This document shows, one piece after another, positions 1 through 5,561 of a stretch of DNA of 10,485 bases; the first letter of the stretch is position 1, and the number at the start of each line of letters is the position of its first letter. The translations under genes were made by a program, and so were the position numbers. The stretch lies in NCBI GenBank assembly GCA_035446985.1, contig DAOTGG010000037.1:1-10485 (forward strand), in the 5' to 3' direction. The notes beneath the pieces were generated by a model. That model had not been told where the DNA came from and searched no databases. It saw only the letters and a list, made by a program, of their open reading frames with translations. This DNA comes from JAQUSX01 sp035446985 (GTDB taxonomy: Bacteria > Bacillota > Clostridia > Christensenellales > CAG-314).

Positions 1-374
1 CGGTAAGCCCATTGCCACTTGTATTCAAATTTTGCCGTGTCAAGCGGTTCGTAATTAGCCGTATCTACATAATGAGTTTTGGTAGCTAAGCATGCGTCCA
101 TTATTGTCAAGTCCTGATAAGGCAGCGCGAGATTAAGCACTACGTCGGGTTTAAAACCGTTAATAAGCTCGATAAGCTCGTCCACATTGTCGGCGTCGAC
201 TTTTGCTGTGTGGATGATGGTTTTTCCGCCGTCAAGTTTTGCTTTCAGTTTGTCGCATTTGCTTTTTGTGCGGCTTGCGATCATTATTTCGCTAAAAACA
301 TCGCTGTTCTGACAGCATTTATAAATAGCAACGCTGGCTACTCCGCCGCAGCCTATAACTAGACATTTTCCCAT
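1..374 (-). CDS. Carboxynorspermidine/carboxyspermidine dehydrogenase (saccharopine dehydrogenase family), N-terminal part
   Basis: My own translation from the ATG at 374-372 gives an open frame of 124 residues to the window edge, so about 280 residues of a family protein of roughly 400 are missing. The N-terminus has a Rossmann nucleotide-binding loop (VIGCGGVASVA, residues 6-16). Further on come a conserved VLNLALPYQD segment and an ending (NYEPLDTAKFEYKWQW) that I recognise from the carboxynorspermidine synthase branch of the saccharopine dehydrogenase family. Enzymes of this branch use NADPH to condense aspartate semialdehyde with putrescine or diaminopropane, giving carboxyspermidine or carboxynorspermidine. 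A good AGGAG (387-391) lies inside the end of speB, and only one base separates the speB stop from this ATG. It is the last visible gene of the polyamine operon. A partner decarboxylase (nspC) would be expected further left but is not in view. The alternative, true lysine-pathway saccharopine dehydrogenase, is less likely given the neighbours. Confidence 0.85.
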   Translation of the reverse strand, partial: MGKCLVIGCGGVASVAIYKCCQNSDVFSEIMIASRTKSKCDKLKAKLDGGKTIIHTAKVDADNVDELIELINGFKPDVVLNLALPYQDLTIMDACLATKTHYVDTANYEPLDTAKFEYKWQWAY

Positions 375-375
375 T

Positions 376-1230
376 TTACTTCTTTCTCCTTATTTGCAGC
401 AATATTTCTCTTATTATTTTACACGCGACAGCGGTACTTGCGCCGCTTTGGTCGTAATGAGGCGAAAGCTCGTTTACGTCGCAACCGACTATATTTAGTT
501 TATTCAAAAGCATAACGGCGTCTAATAATTCTTTAAAAGTTACGCCGCCGGCTTCGGGTGTTCCCGTTCCGCAAAAGATTGACGGGTCCAATACGTCAAG
601 GTCAAGCGTAAAATAAACGGGTTTGCCTTTTAGTTTTTCAACTATATCGTTAAAGCCGTCGAGATTGAATTTTTGAATAAAATTGTGTTTTTCTGCAAAT
701 TCAAATTCCGCTTTTTCGCCGCTGCGAATACCGAATTGATAAATTTTGTGGTCTCCAACTATTTCCCACGCGCGTCTCATTACGTTTGCGTGAGAAAGTT
801 TTTCGCCCAAATATTCGTCGCGTAAATCCGTGTGCGCGTCGAGATGGATAATATGCAAATCGTGATATTTTTTTAATTGAGCTTTTATCGCTCCCAATGT
901 GACGAGATGCTCGCCGCCTATCATAAACGGCAGCTTGCCGTCAACTAATATTTGATTAACTTTATTTTCGATTATGTCGATAACGGCAGCGGGATTGCCG
1001 AAAGGAAACTCCAAGTCGCCGTTATCAAAAATATTACTGTCTATTAAATCCTTGTCGCAGTAAGGGGAATAAGTCTCGACGCCGATTGAATCTGTACGTA
1101 TAGCCATTGGCGCAAAGCGCGTACCGGGGCGAAAAGACGTCGTTCCGTCAAACGGCGCGCCGAATAACACTATGTCGGCTTGGTCGTATTCGCTGTCGCA
1201 TCCGATAAAATTAACAATATTTTTATTCAT
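376..1230 (-). CDS. speB: Agmatinase / ureohydrolase family enzyme
   Basis: This 284-residue protein belongs to the arginase/agmatinase family of binuclear manganese hydrolases and has normal length. All metal ligands are visible: H108 in GGEHLVTLG, D131, H133 and D135 in DAHTD, and D210 and D212 in TLDLDVLDP. The downstream DVNELSP motif (251-257) is also present. The likely reaction is agmatine plus water to putrescine plus urea, which follows directly from the arginine decarboxylase two genes upstream. The start codon overlaps the speE stop by 8 bases (1223-1230). The only AGGA-like sequence is about 14 bases upstream, so translation is probably coupled to speE. Family sequence alone does not fully fix the substrate. 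N1-aminopropylagmatine, as used by Thermus ureohydrolase, is possible because speE sits immediately before it; arginase or formiminoglutamase is unlikely in this operon. Confidence 0.9.
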   Translation of the reverse strand: MNKNIVNFIGCDSEYDQADIVLFGAPFDGTTSFRPGTRFAPMAIRTDSIGVETYSPYCDKDLIDSNIFDNGDLEFPFGNPAAVIDIIENKVNQILVDGKLPFMIGGEHLVTLGAIKAQLKKYHDLHIIHLDAHTDLRDEYLGEKLSHANVMRRAWEIVGDHKIYQFGIRSGEKAEFEFAEKHNFIQKFNLDGFNDIVEKLKGKPVYFTLDLDVLDPSIFCGTGTPEAGGVTFKELLDAVMLLNKLNIVGCDVNELSPHYDQSGASTAVACKIIREILLQIRRKK

Positions 1231-2074
1231 TTTCTTTCAACATTTCCTCAACGTATTTTGGAAGACAAAACGAGCCTTTGTGCAGGCGGGTTGTGTAATA
1301 TTTTGTTTCTAAATCCAATGAATTCCAGTATTCTTCTTTTATGTCGCGAGTGGGATGAAGCCCTTTTGAAGCGAACCCGAAAAGCCAATGCCCCGAAGGA
1401 TACGTCGGAATATGCGCTTGATAAACCTTGCTGACCTCAAACGTTTTTGAGATTTTTTTGTGCGCGCGTATCATTGCGTCGGCGTCGTTAGCGTAAAAGG
1501 GGCTTTCATGCTGATTGACCATTATGCCGTGTTCGGTAAGGGCGTTGTAACAGTTGCCGTAAAATTCCTTGGAAAACAACACTTCGCCGGGTCCCGACGG
1601 GTCGGTCGAATCCACAATAATAAGATCGTATTCGTTTTCTTTGTTACGCAAAAACTTTATTCCATCGCCTATAATGACGTTTGCGGCGGGATTAGAAAAT
1701 CCGCAAGCGGTCTGGGGCAGATATTGTTTGCATACTTCGATAACGCGTTCGTCGATTTCAACCAAATCTATTTTTTCGATAGTTTTATACTTATTTAGTT
1801 CTCGTAAAACTCCGCCGTCGCCCGCGCCGATAACCAAAACGGTTTTGATATCTGGGTTTACCGACATAGGCACGTGGGTTATCATTTCGTGATAAATAAA
1901 TTCGTCTTTTTCGGTGAGCATCATTACGCCGTCGAGCGTTAAAAACCGCCCGAACTCGGGAGAATCAAAAACGGCGATATGTTGATATCGGCTTTGTTCG
2001 CTTAAAAGCTCACTACTGACTTTTATGGAAAGTTTTACGTTTTTGGTGTGAAACTCGCTATACCATAAATCCAT
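1223..2074 (-). CDS. speE: Spermidine synthase (polyamine aminopropyltransferase)
   Basis: The 283-residue protein has the complete SpeE architecture. A short N-terminal beta domain with DEFIYHEM (57-64) precedes a methyltransferase-like Rossmann domain. That domain has the glycine-rich GAGDGG loop (83-88), the acidic VEIDE strand (105-109) that binds the nucleoside, and the catalytic region VDSTDPSGPGEVLF (154-167) with D155 and D158. The putrescine-side segment IPTYPSG follows at 222-228. It transfers the aminopropyl group from decarboxylated AdoMet to putrescine, giving spermidine and methylthioadenosine. The donor would come from SpeD of the same operon. The ATG overlaps the speA stop by one base (TAATG), and AGGAG lies about 10 bases upstream. 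Whether the in vivo acceptor is putrescine or agmatine cannot be decided from sequence. Confidence 0.95.
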   Translation of the reverse strand: MDLWYSEFHTKNVKLSIKVSSELLSEQSRYQHIAVFDSPEFGRFLTLDGVMMLTEKDEFIYHEMITHVPMSVNPDIKTVLVIGAGDGGVLRELNKYKTIEKIDLVEIDERVIEVCKQYLPQTACGFSNPAANVIIGDGIKFLRNKENEYDLIIVDSTDPSGPGEVLFSKEFYGNCYNALTEHGIMVNQHESPFYANDADAMIRAHKKISKTFEVSKVYQAHIPTYPSGHWLFGFASKGLHPTRDIKEEYWNSLDLETKYYTTRLHKGSFCLPKYVEEMLKENE

Positions 2075-3525
2075 TATCTTTTTTCTCCTTTCAATACGTT
2101 AAGGCGGCTTATATCCATCGCTTCGGGTCCCGTTATTACGCAGCCTTTGTCTATGGAATATTTTATATATTCAACTATATCTTTGGTTATTTTTTCACCT
2201 GGGGCAAGTACTGGTATTCCCGGGGGATAACAAATAACAAATTCGCAGCTTATTTCACCCACGCATTTGTCCAAAGGCTTACTAATTTTGTCAGCAAAAA
2301 ACGCTTTTTGGGGCGACATTTCCACAATAGGATTGATATATTGACTGTTAAGTAAGCGGCTTTTGTCTTTTTTGTAAAGGCGTTTTATTTCGCCGAGCGA
2401 GCTAATCAGCCGTTCGAGATTTTTCATAATATCGCCTACGGAAATATAGGCTAGAATATTTGTAAGATCGCCGAATTCTATCTGTATGTCGTATTCGTCC
2501 CGCAGAATGTCATAAACTTCGATACCCGCTAGACCGATTTCGTATGTGTTTATCGAAAGCTTTGTAGAATCAAAATCGTATATGCTGTCGCCGTTAATCA
2601 GTTCTTTTGAAAAAGCGTAATATCCGCCGAAACCGTTAATTTCTTCTCTGGCATAAGTCGCGAACTCTTCAACTTTTTTAAAAATTTCAACGCCGTTAAG
2701 CGCTAAATTCCGTCTGGAAATATCGAGACTGGATAAAAGCAGATAAGAGCCGCTTGTCGTTTGAGTTAAATTTATTATTTTTCTGACGTAGTCCGCGTTC
2801 ATATCCTTGCCGCAGAGTAGTACCGAGCTTTGTGTGAGCGAACCGCCAGACTTATGCATACTGACAGACGCCATATCCGCTCCAGCTTTCATAGCGGTAA
2901 TAGGCATATTCTCGCCGAAATAAAAGTGCGTGCCGTGCGCTTCGTCCACTAATACTTTCATACCATGTTTGTGGGCGAGTTCCACGATGCCCTTTAGGTT
3001 CGAGCAAATACCGTAATAAGTAGGATTGTTTACCAAAATCGCCTTTGCGTCGGGATTTTGGGCGATGCTTCTTGCCACTTCGCTCATAGACATACCTAAA
3101 GCGATTCCCAGCCTGTTGCTAGTTTGCGGATTTACGTATACTGGTATAGCTCCGCTGATTACAAGACAGTTAATAACGCTTTGATGTACGTTACGCGGCA
3201 AAATAATTTTTTCGTCTTTTTTTACCGTAGAAAGAATCATCGCCTGAACGGCGGATGTTGTTCCGCCCACCATAAAAAAGGCGTGAGCGGCACCGAACGC
3301 TTCGGCTGCGAGTTCTTCCGCTTCTTTTATAACGCTCACGGGGTGGCAAAGATTGTCGAGCTGTTTCATAGAATTAACGTCGACTGACAAGCATTTTTCA
3401 CCCAAAAAAGCCGTAAGCTCAGGATTGCCTTTGCCTCGTTTGTGACCGGGAACGTCAAAAGGCACGGTTTTATTTTGTTTTAGCTGTTCGAGAGCTTCGT
3501 AGATAGGGGCTTTGTTTTGATTCAT
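2074..3525 (-). CDS. speA: Biosynthetic arginine decarboxylase (Orn/Lys/Arg decarboxylase, aspartate-aminotransferase fold)
   Basis: The 483-residue protein matches the short PLP-dependent Orn/Lys/Arg decarboxylases typified by Bacillus subtilis SpeA (about 490 residues), not the alanine-racemase-fold SpeA of E. coli. Visible landmarks are PGHKRG (26-31), RNVHQS (111-116), the cofactor-binding VDEAHGTH (193-200, with D194 and H197), and the Schiff-base lysine K225 in SMHKSGGSLTQSS. The C-terminal substrate-site region has CYPPGIPVLAPGE. The N-terminal wing domain of the large inducible decarboxylases is absent. Substrate specificity for arginine rather than lysine or ornithine is inferred from the downstream ureohydrolase. 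The start overlaps the speD stop as ATGA (3522-3525), with AGGA upstream, so the two are translationally coupled. Confidence 0.92.
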   Translation of the reverse strand: MNQNKAPIYEALEQLKQNKTVPFDVPGHKRGKGNPELTAFLGEKCLSVDVNSMKQLDNLCHPVSVIKEAEELAAEAFGAAHAFFMVGGTTSAVQAMILSTVKKDEKIILPRNVHQSVINCLVISGAIPVYVNPQTSNRLGIALGMSMSEVARSIAQNPDAKAILVNNPTYYGICSNLKGIVELAHKHGMKVLVDEAHGTHFYFGENMPITAMKAGADMASVSMHKSGGSLTQSSVLLCGKDMNADYVRKIINLTQTTSGSYLLLSSLDISRRNLALNGVEIFKKVEEFATYAREEINGFGGYYAFSKELINGDSIYDFDSTKLSINTYEIGLAGIEVYDILRDEYDIQIEFGDLTNILAYISVGDIMKNLERLISSLGEIKRLYKKDKSRLLNSQYINPIVEMSPQKAFFADKISKPLDKCVGEISCEFVICYPPGIPVLAPGEKITKDIVEYIKYSIDKGCVITGPEAMDISRLNVLKGEKR

Positions 3526-4307
3526 TCGTCGTTTCCTTTTCTGTCGTATACGTTTACGCCGCTAAAAATTTCTATCATTTCTTCTCTAAGAGAGTTGGTT
3601 ATTTCCAATCTTGTTTTCGGGGAAATTTCGTACACATCGGTTTTAAACAAATAGTTTTGCAAATCTATGTCTTTTATGAGCATTTTCGTATGGAAAATAT
3701 TTGACTGGAAAACGTTTATGTCAATAGCGTCGTATTTTTGTAAAGTTTTTTTATCGATATAATCGCGGATTGACGTTATTTTGTGGTCGATAAAAAGTTT
3801 TCTGCCGTCGACGTCGCGTGTGAAACCGCGGACTTTGTAGTCTAAGGTTATTATATCAGAATCAAAGCTTCCAAGCAAAAAGTCCAAAGTCGACAAAGGA
3901 GTGATTTCGCCGCAGGTAGAAACATCTATATCGACGCGGAAAGTCGCTATGGATGTCTCGGGGTGATATTCGGGGTAAGTGTGAACGGTAACGTGGCTCT
4001 TGTCAAGGTGCGCGACGACGGTTTCGCCGCTCATATTCTTGACCATACTTTCTTCCGCAATCAAAAAAGTCACGCTTGCGCCTTGCGGCTCGTAATCTTG
4101 TTTTGATACGTTAAGCACCGTCGCGCCAATCATTTCCGTAAGCTTTTGCAAAATATTTGTAAGTCTTTCGGAGTTATATTGCTCGTTGATATAGTCGATA
4201 TAATCTTTTTGCTCTCTTTGGCTTTTCGCGTAACAAATATCGTAAATATTAAAGCTAAGCGATTTTGTAAGGTTGTTAAACCCGTATAGGCGCAGTTTGT
4301 TTTCCAT
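3522..4307 (-). CDS. speD: S-adenosylmethionine decarboxylase proenzyme, E. coli type
   Basis: From the ATG at 4307 the protein has 261 residues, matching E. coli SpeD (264) along its whole length. Shared stretches include LYGFNNLTKSLSF, DYEPQGASVT, VVAHLDKSH, HTYPE, STCG, RGFTRD and NIFHTKML. Self-cleavage is expected between K103 and S104 in LDKSHV, turning S104 into the pyruvoyl cofactor; C132 in STCG matches the conserved catalytic cysteine. It makes decarboxylated AdoMet, the aminopropyl donor for SpeE. The frame is open for 17 codons upstream (to 4358), but that extension would be encoded inside the leader terminator hairpin, and the homologous N-terminus begins at MENKLRLYGF. AGGAG eight bases before 4307 settles the start. 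It is the first gene of the operon and lies directly downstream of an attenuator-like leader. Confidence 0.96.
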   Translation of the reverse strand: MENKLRLYGFNNLTKSLSFNIYDICYAKSQREQKDYIDYINEQYNSERLTNILQKLTEMIGATVLNVSKQDYEPQGASVTFLIAEESMVKNMSGETVVAHLDKSHVTVHTYPEYHPETSIATFRVDIDVSTCGEITPLSTLDFLLGSFDSDIITLDYKVRGFTRDVDGRKLFIDHKITSIRDYIDKKTLQKYDAIDINVFQSNIFHTKMLIKDIDLQNYLFKTDVYEISPKTRLEITNSLREEMIEIFSGVNVYDRKGNDE

Positions 4308-4315
4308 TTTTGTTT

Positions 4316-4320
4316 CTCCT
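4316..4320 (-). promoter_or_regulatory. speD ribosome binding site
   Basis: AGGAG lies eight bases upstream of the ATG at 4307 and fixes the speD start there rather than at the upstream in-frame ATG at 4358. It sits only five bases after the U tract of the leader terminator. No second promoter fits between terminator and gene, so translation of speD requires transcription to read through the hairpin. Confidence 0.85.
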
Positions 4321-4325
4321 AACGT

Positions 4326-4361
4326 AAAAAAAGATGTATCACGTATAGTGTGATACATCTT
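4326..4361 (-). terminator. Rho-independent terminator / attenuator in front of speD
   Basis: On the minus strand a perfect 12-bp inverted repeat (arms 4350-4361 and 4331-4342, AAGATGTATCAC and its complement) with a 7-base loop is followed by a run of seven T including the last two of the arm. This is a textbook intrinsic terminator, but it lies inside the 5' leader, five bases ahead of the speD ribosome binding site. It therefore either ends a free-standing short RNA with some read-through, or acts as the expression platform of a regulated leader. I found no clear antiterminator sequence complementary to its first arm. The stem is AT-rich, so termination may be partial. Confidence 0.8.
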
Positions 4362-4491
4362 AATAAAAACGTCTTTTCGGGCATAACGCGTTTAGGGTAT
4401 ATGCCTTTTCTCTTTTGTTAGAGTCTATTATAGCGAGAACTACTTTTACTACTCTTATTGACCGTTTCCATAAGTGTGTACCACAGTACAC

Positions 4492-4529
4492 TTGGTTATG
4501 AAGTAACCAACTGGCTATTAAGTAGCCAA
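4492..4529 (-). repeat. Tandem duplicated 19-nt hairpin in the leader RNA
   Basis: Two adjacent 19-base units (4492-4510 and 4511-4529) are identical at 15 positions, and each folds into a stem-loop with a five-base loop. One of the differences changes a U-A pair into C-G on both sides of the stem, and another turns the closing U-A into U-G. The pairing is therefore kept while the sequence changed, as expected for a duplicated functional RNA hairpin. Loops on the RNA strand are CUUCA and CUUAA. Confidence 0.75.
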
Positions 4530-4661
4530 CTTATAAAAATTGCGCTCTTAACGCAATCAATAGTGCGGAAAATCCGCATCGGCAGGGGACCCGGCTGTCC
4601 GTATGGCCTTGTTTTTTCCTTTAAGAAAAACGGTCCAGTGTTCTTGCCACAAATTATTATG

Positions 4662-4675
4662 ACTCGAAATCGAGT
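4662..4675. promoter_or_regulatory. Palindrome at the transcription start of the polyamine leader
   Basis: Perfect 6-bp arms (ACTCGA and TCGAGT) separated by two bases lie just after the -10 box and cover the expected start site. It may be an operator for a dimeric regulator, or simply a small 5'-terminal stem that protects the RNA. Short palindromes of this size also arise by chance, so the functional call is weak. Confidence 0.35.
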
Positions 4676-4677
4676 AA

Positions 4678-4706
4678 ATTTTACAATATACCCGACTAAA
4701 AGTCAA
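4678..4706 (-). promoter_or_regulatory. Sigma-A type promoter of the polyamine operon leader
   Basis: On the minus strand TTGACT (4701-4706) is followed after exactly 17 bases by TAAAAT (4678-4683), giving a predicted start near 4670-4673. The 30 bases upstream of the -35 box are very AT-rich and could act as an UP element. The segment from there to the terminator at 4811 holds no gene that I can see. Confidence 0.75.
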
Positions 4707-4810
4707 CAAAATGAACTAAATTTTTAGAATTTTGACTAAATATCAATACATGCAATTTATGGCATTATTAAGCTGTAAAATTAAAAGAGTATGGCAATTT
4801 TTAAATTAAT

Positions 4811-4849
4811 AAAAAAAGAAAGCGATTTTTAAAATAATTAAAAAATCGC
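4811..4849 (-). terminator. Rho-independent terminator of the small membrane-protein gene
   Basis: On the minus strand a 9-bp stem (GCGATTTTT at 4841-4849 with AAAAATCGC at 4822-4830) is followed by TTTCTTTTTTT. It begins 47 bases after the stop codon of the gene ending at 4896 and separates that unit from the polyamine promoter. Confidence 0.8.
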
Positions 4850-4895
4850 CTTAATGTCGTTTTGATTTAGTTTTATGGTAACGCTGAATTTAATG

Positions 4896-5294
4896 TTAAA
4901 TATTTAAAGAGAAAATAACTGCGGCAACAACTGCGGCTATGCTTAAAATATTAAATAGGATACCTATATAGCCGCTCGCTTTTTTATCCATTTTTAATTG
5001 TCTTATGGCGAATACCAAAGACAGCGGCAGAAAATATACTATAAAAAGAAAAGCCATTGCGGCTAAAGTTACGCCGAAAATTATAGTAAAAATAACCATT
5101 ATGCTTTCTACTGACAGCATAGCGACTGCGCCTTTGACGCACAAAAAAACGATTAGGGGAGTAATCGCTGAAAGGATAATTGAAATTATGCCGTACCTAA
5201 CACATTTGCTTTTTCTTTCGGGGTCGGATAATATTTCCATATATTTTCTTCTGCCCCACGAGAAAGAATCTAACCATCTTGAGAAACCGCTCAT
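4896..5294 (-). CDS. Small membrane protein of unknown function (132 aa)
   Basis: I do not recognise the family. From the ATG at 5294 the protein has 132 residues. A basic and aromatic N-terminal segment (residues 1-33, with WLDSFSWGRRKYMEIL) is followed by hydrophobic stretches at about 34-55, 63-97 (long enough to be one long or two short helices) and 108-131, with a positively charged turn QLKMDKKASG (99-108) between the last two. It is thus predicted to be an inner-membrane protein with three or four helices and no enzymatic motif. The frame stays open upstream to 5393, but that stretch runs back over the predicted promoter. The ATG at 5294 has AGGAG seven bases upstream, so I chose it. 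It has its own promoter and terminator and appears to be a single-gene unit lying between the polyamine and restriction operons. No functional link with either is evident. Confidence 0.72.
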   Translation of the reverse strand: MSGFSRWLDSFSWGRRKYMEILSDPERKSKCVRYGIISIILSAITPLIVFLCVKGAVAMLSVESIMVIFTIIFGVTLAAMAFLFIVYFLPLSLVFAIRQLKMDKKASGYIGILFNILSIAAVVAAVIFSLNI

Positions 5295-5358
5295 AGATTT
5301 TCTCCTTTTCTTTAAGTAAATTTTTAAAAAAATAAAATGTAACTCTTTTATAAGTATA

Positions 5359-5387
5359 ATTTTATCACAACGGCTTCGCGCTTTCAA
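5359..5387 (-). promoter_or_regulatory. Promoter of the small membrane-protein gene
   Basis: Minus strand TTGAAA (5382-5387), 17-base spacer, TAAAAT (5359-5364), with an expected start near 5352. This gives a 5' untranslated region of roughly 58 bases before the ATG at 5294 and rules out the longer open frame as the real start. It is divergent from the hsd promoter, with about 90 bases between the two -35 boxes. Confidence 0.7.
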
Positions 5388-5476
5388 TAACAAAGAATAC
5401 TAAAATACAAAAATTTGCTTTAAAACTTTGATTGGGTTGAATGAGCAAACTTAATTTTTATCCTATCAATTTACTA

Positions 5477-5505
5477 TTGTAAATTATTTTTGATTTTGAT
5501 ATAAT
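5477..5505 (+). promoter_or_regulatory. Promoter of the hsdMSR operon
   Basis: TTGTAA (5477-5482), 17-base spacer, consensus TATAAT (5500-5505), with a predicted start near 5512 and about 50 bases of untranslated leader before hsdM. No promoter is evident before hsdS or hsdR, so all three genes probably depend on this one. Confidence 0.7.
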
Positions 5506-5561
5506 TTATTTATAACAGATTTTATTAATTTTTACTAAACACATGCGCAAAGGAGAACAAA

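Larger units (their letters stand above)
4308..4672 (-). ncRNA. Long structured 5' leader RNA of the polyamine operon, class not recognised
   Basis: A leader of about 365 nt runs from the predicted start near 4672 to the speD start. Read 5' to 3' on the minus strand it contains hairpins at 4587-4600 (GGAC/GTCC), 4564-4578 (6 bp), 4539-4557 (6 bp), 4511-4529 (6 bp plus a U-G pair), 4492-4510 (7 bp) and 4476-4491 (6 bp). These are enclosed by a long-range helix pairing 4628-4635 with 4460-4467 (GACCGTTT with AAACGGTC, perfect 8 bp). After that come a 6-bp hairpin with a 14-base loop (4380-4405) and the attenuator. Such dense perfect hairpins in an otherwise AT-rich gap are strong evidence of RNA structure. 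The U-G pair closing the 4511-4529 stem would be a C-A mismatch on the other strand, which agrees with minus-strand transcription. I see no match to the riboswitch or T-box consensus sequences I know. The ligand, if any, is unknown; a polyamine, AdoMet, arginine or agmatine would be logical. Confidence 0.7.

Noticed and set aside
1180..3387. Several plus-strand open frames opposite speB, speE and speA
   Set aside because: These are antisense shadows of conserved genes, without ribosome binding sites or recognisable protein features.
4308..4358. N-terminal extension of SpeD starting at 4358
   Set aside because: The 17 extra residues are encoded in the terminator hairpin and U tract. E. coli-type SpeD begins at the ATG at 4307, which has a proper AGGAG.
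4427..4432. TATAAT on the minus strand inside the leader, as a second speD promoter
   Set aside because: The hexamer is perfect but no -35-like sequence lies 16-18 bases upstream. It would in any case still lie before the terminator.
4461..4600. CRISPR array, because of several short evenly placed repeats
   Set aside because: The elements are different self-complementary hairpins with no constant direct repeat or spacers of fixed length, and no cas genes are in view.
4308..4675. T-box, SAM, guanidine (ykkC), THF or ZTP riboswitch
   Set aside because: I looked for the consensus elements I know (for example the T-box UGGNACC bulge and the ykkC GGUCCGAGA core) and did not find them. A covariance search would be needed to exclude divergent members.
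4458..4727. 89-residue open frame on the plus strand across the leader region
   Set aside because: It runs antisense through the hairpin-rich leader, has no ribosome binding site, and its protein is simply the translation of inverted repeats. The leader promoter, terminator and U-G pair all point to the minus strand.
5295..5393. 33-residue N-terminal extension of the small membrane protein
   Set aside because: It would start upstream of the predicted transcription start and lacks a ribosome binding site; the ATG at 5294 has one.
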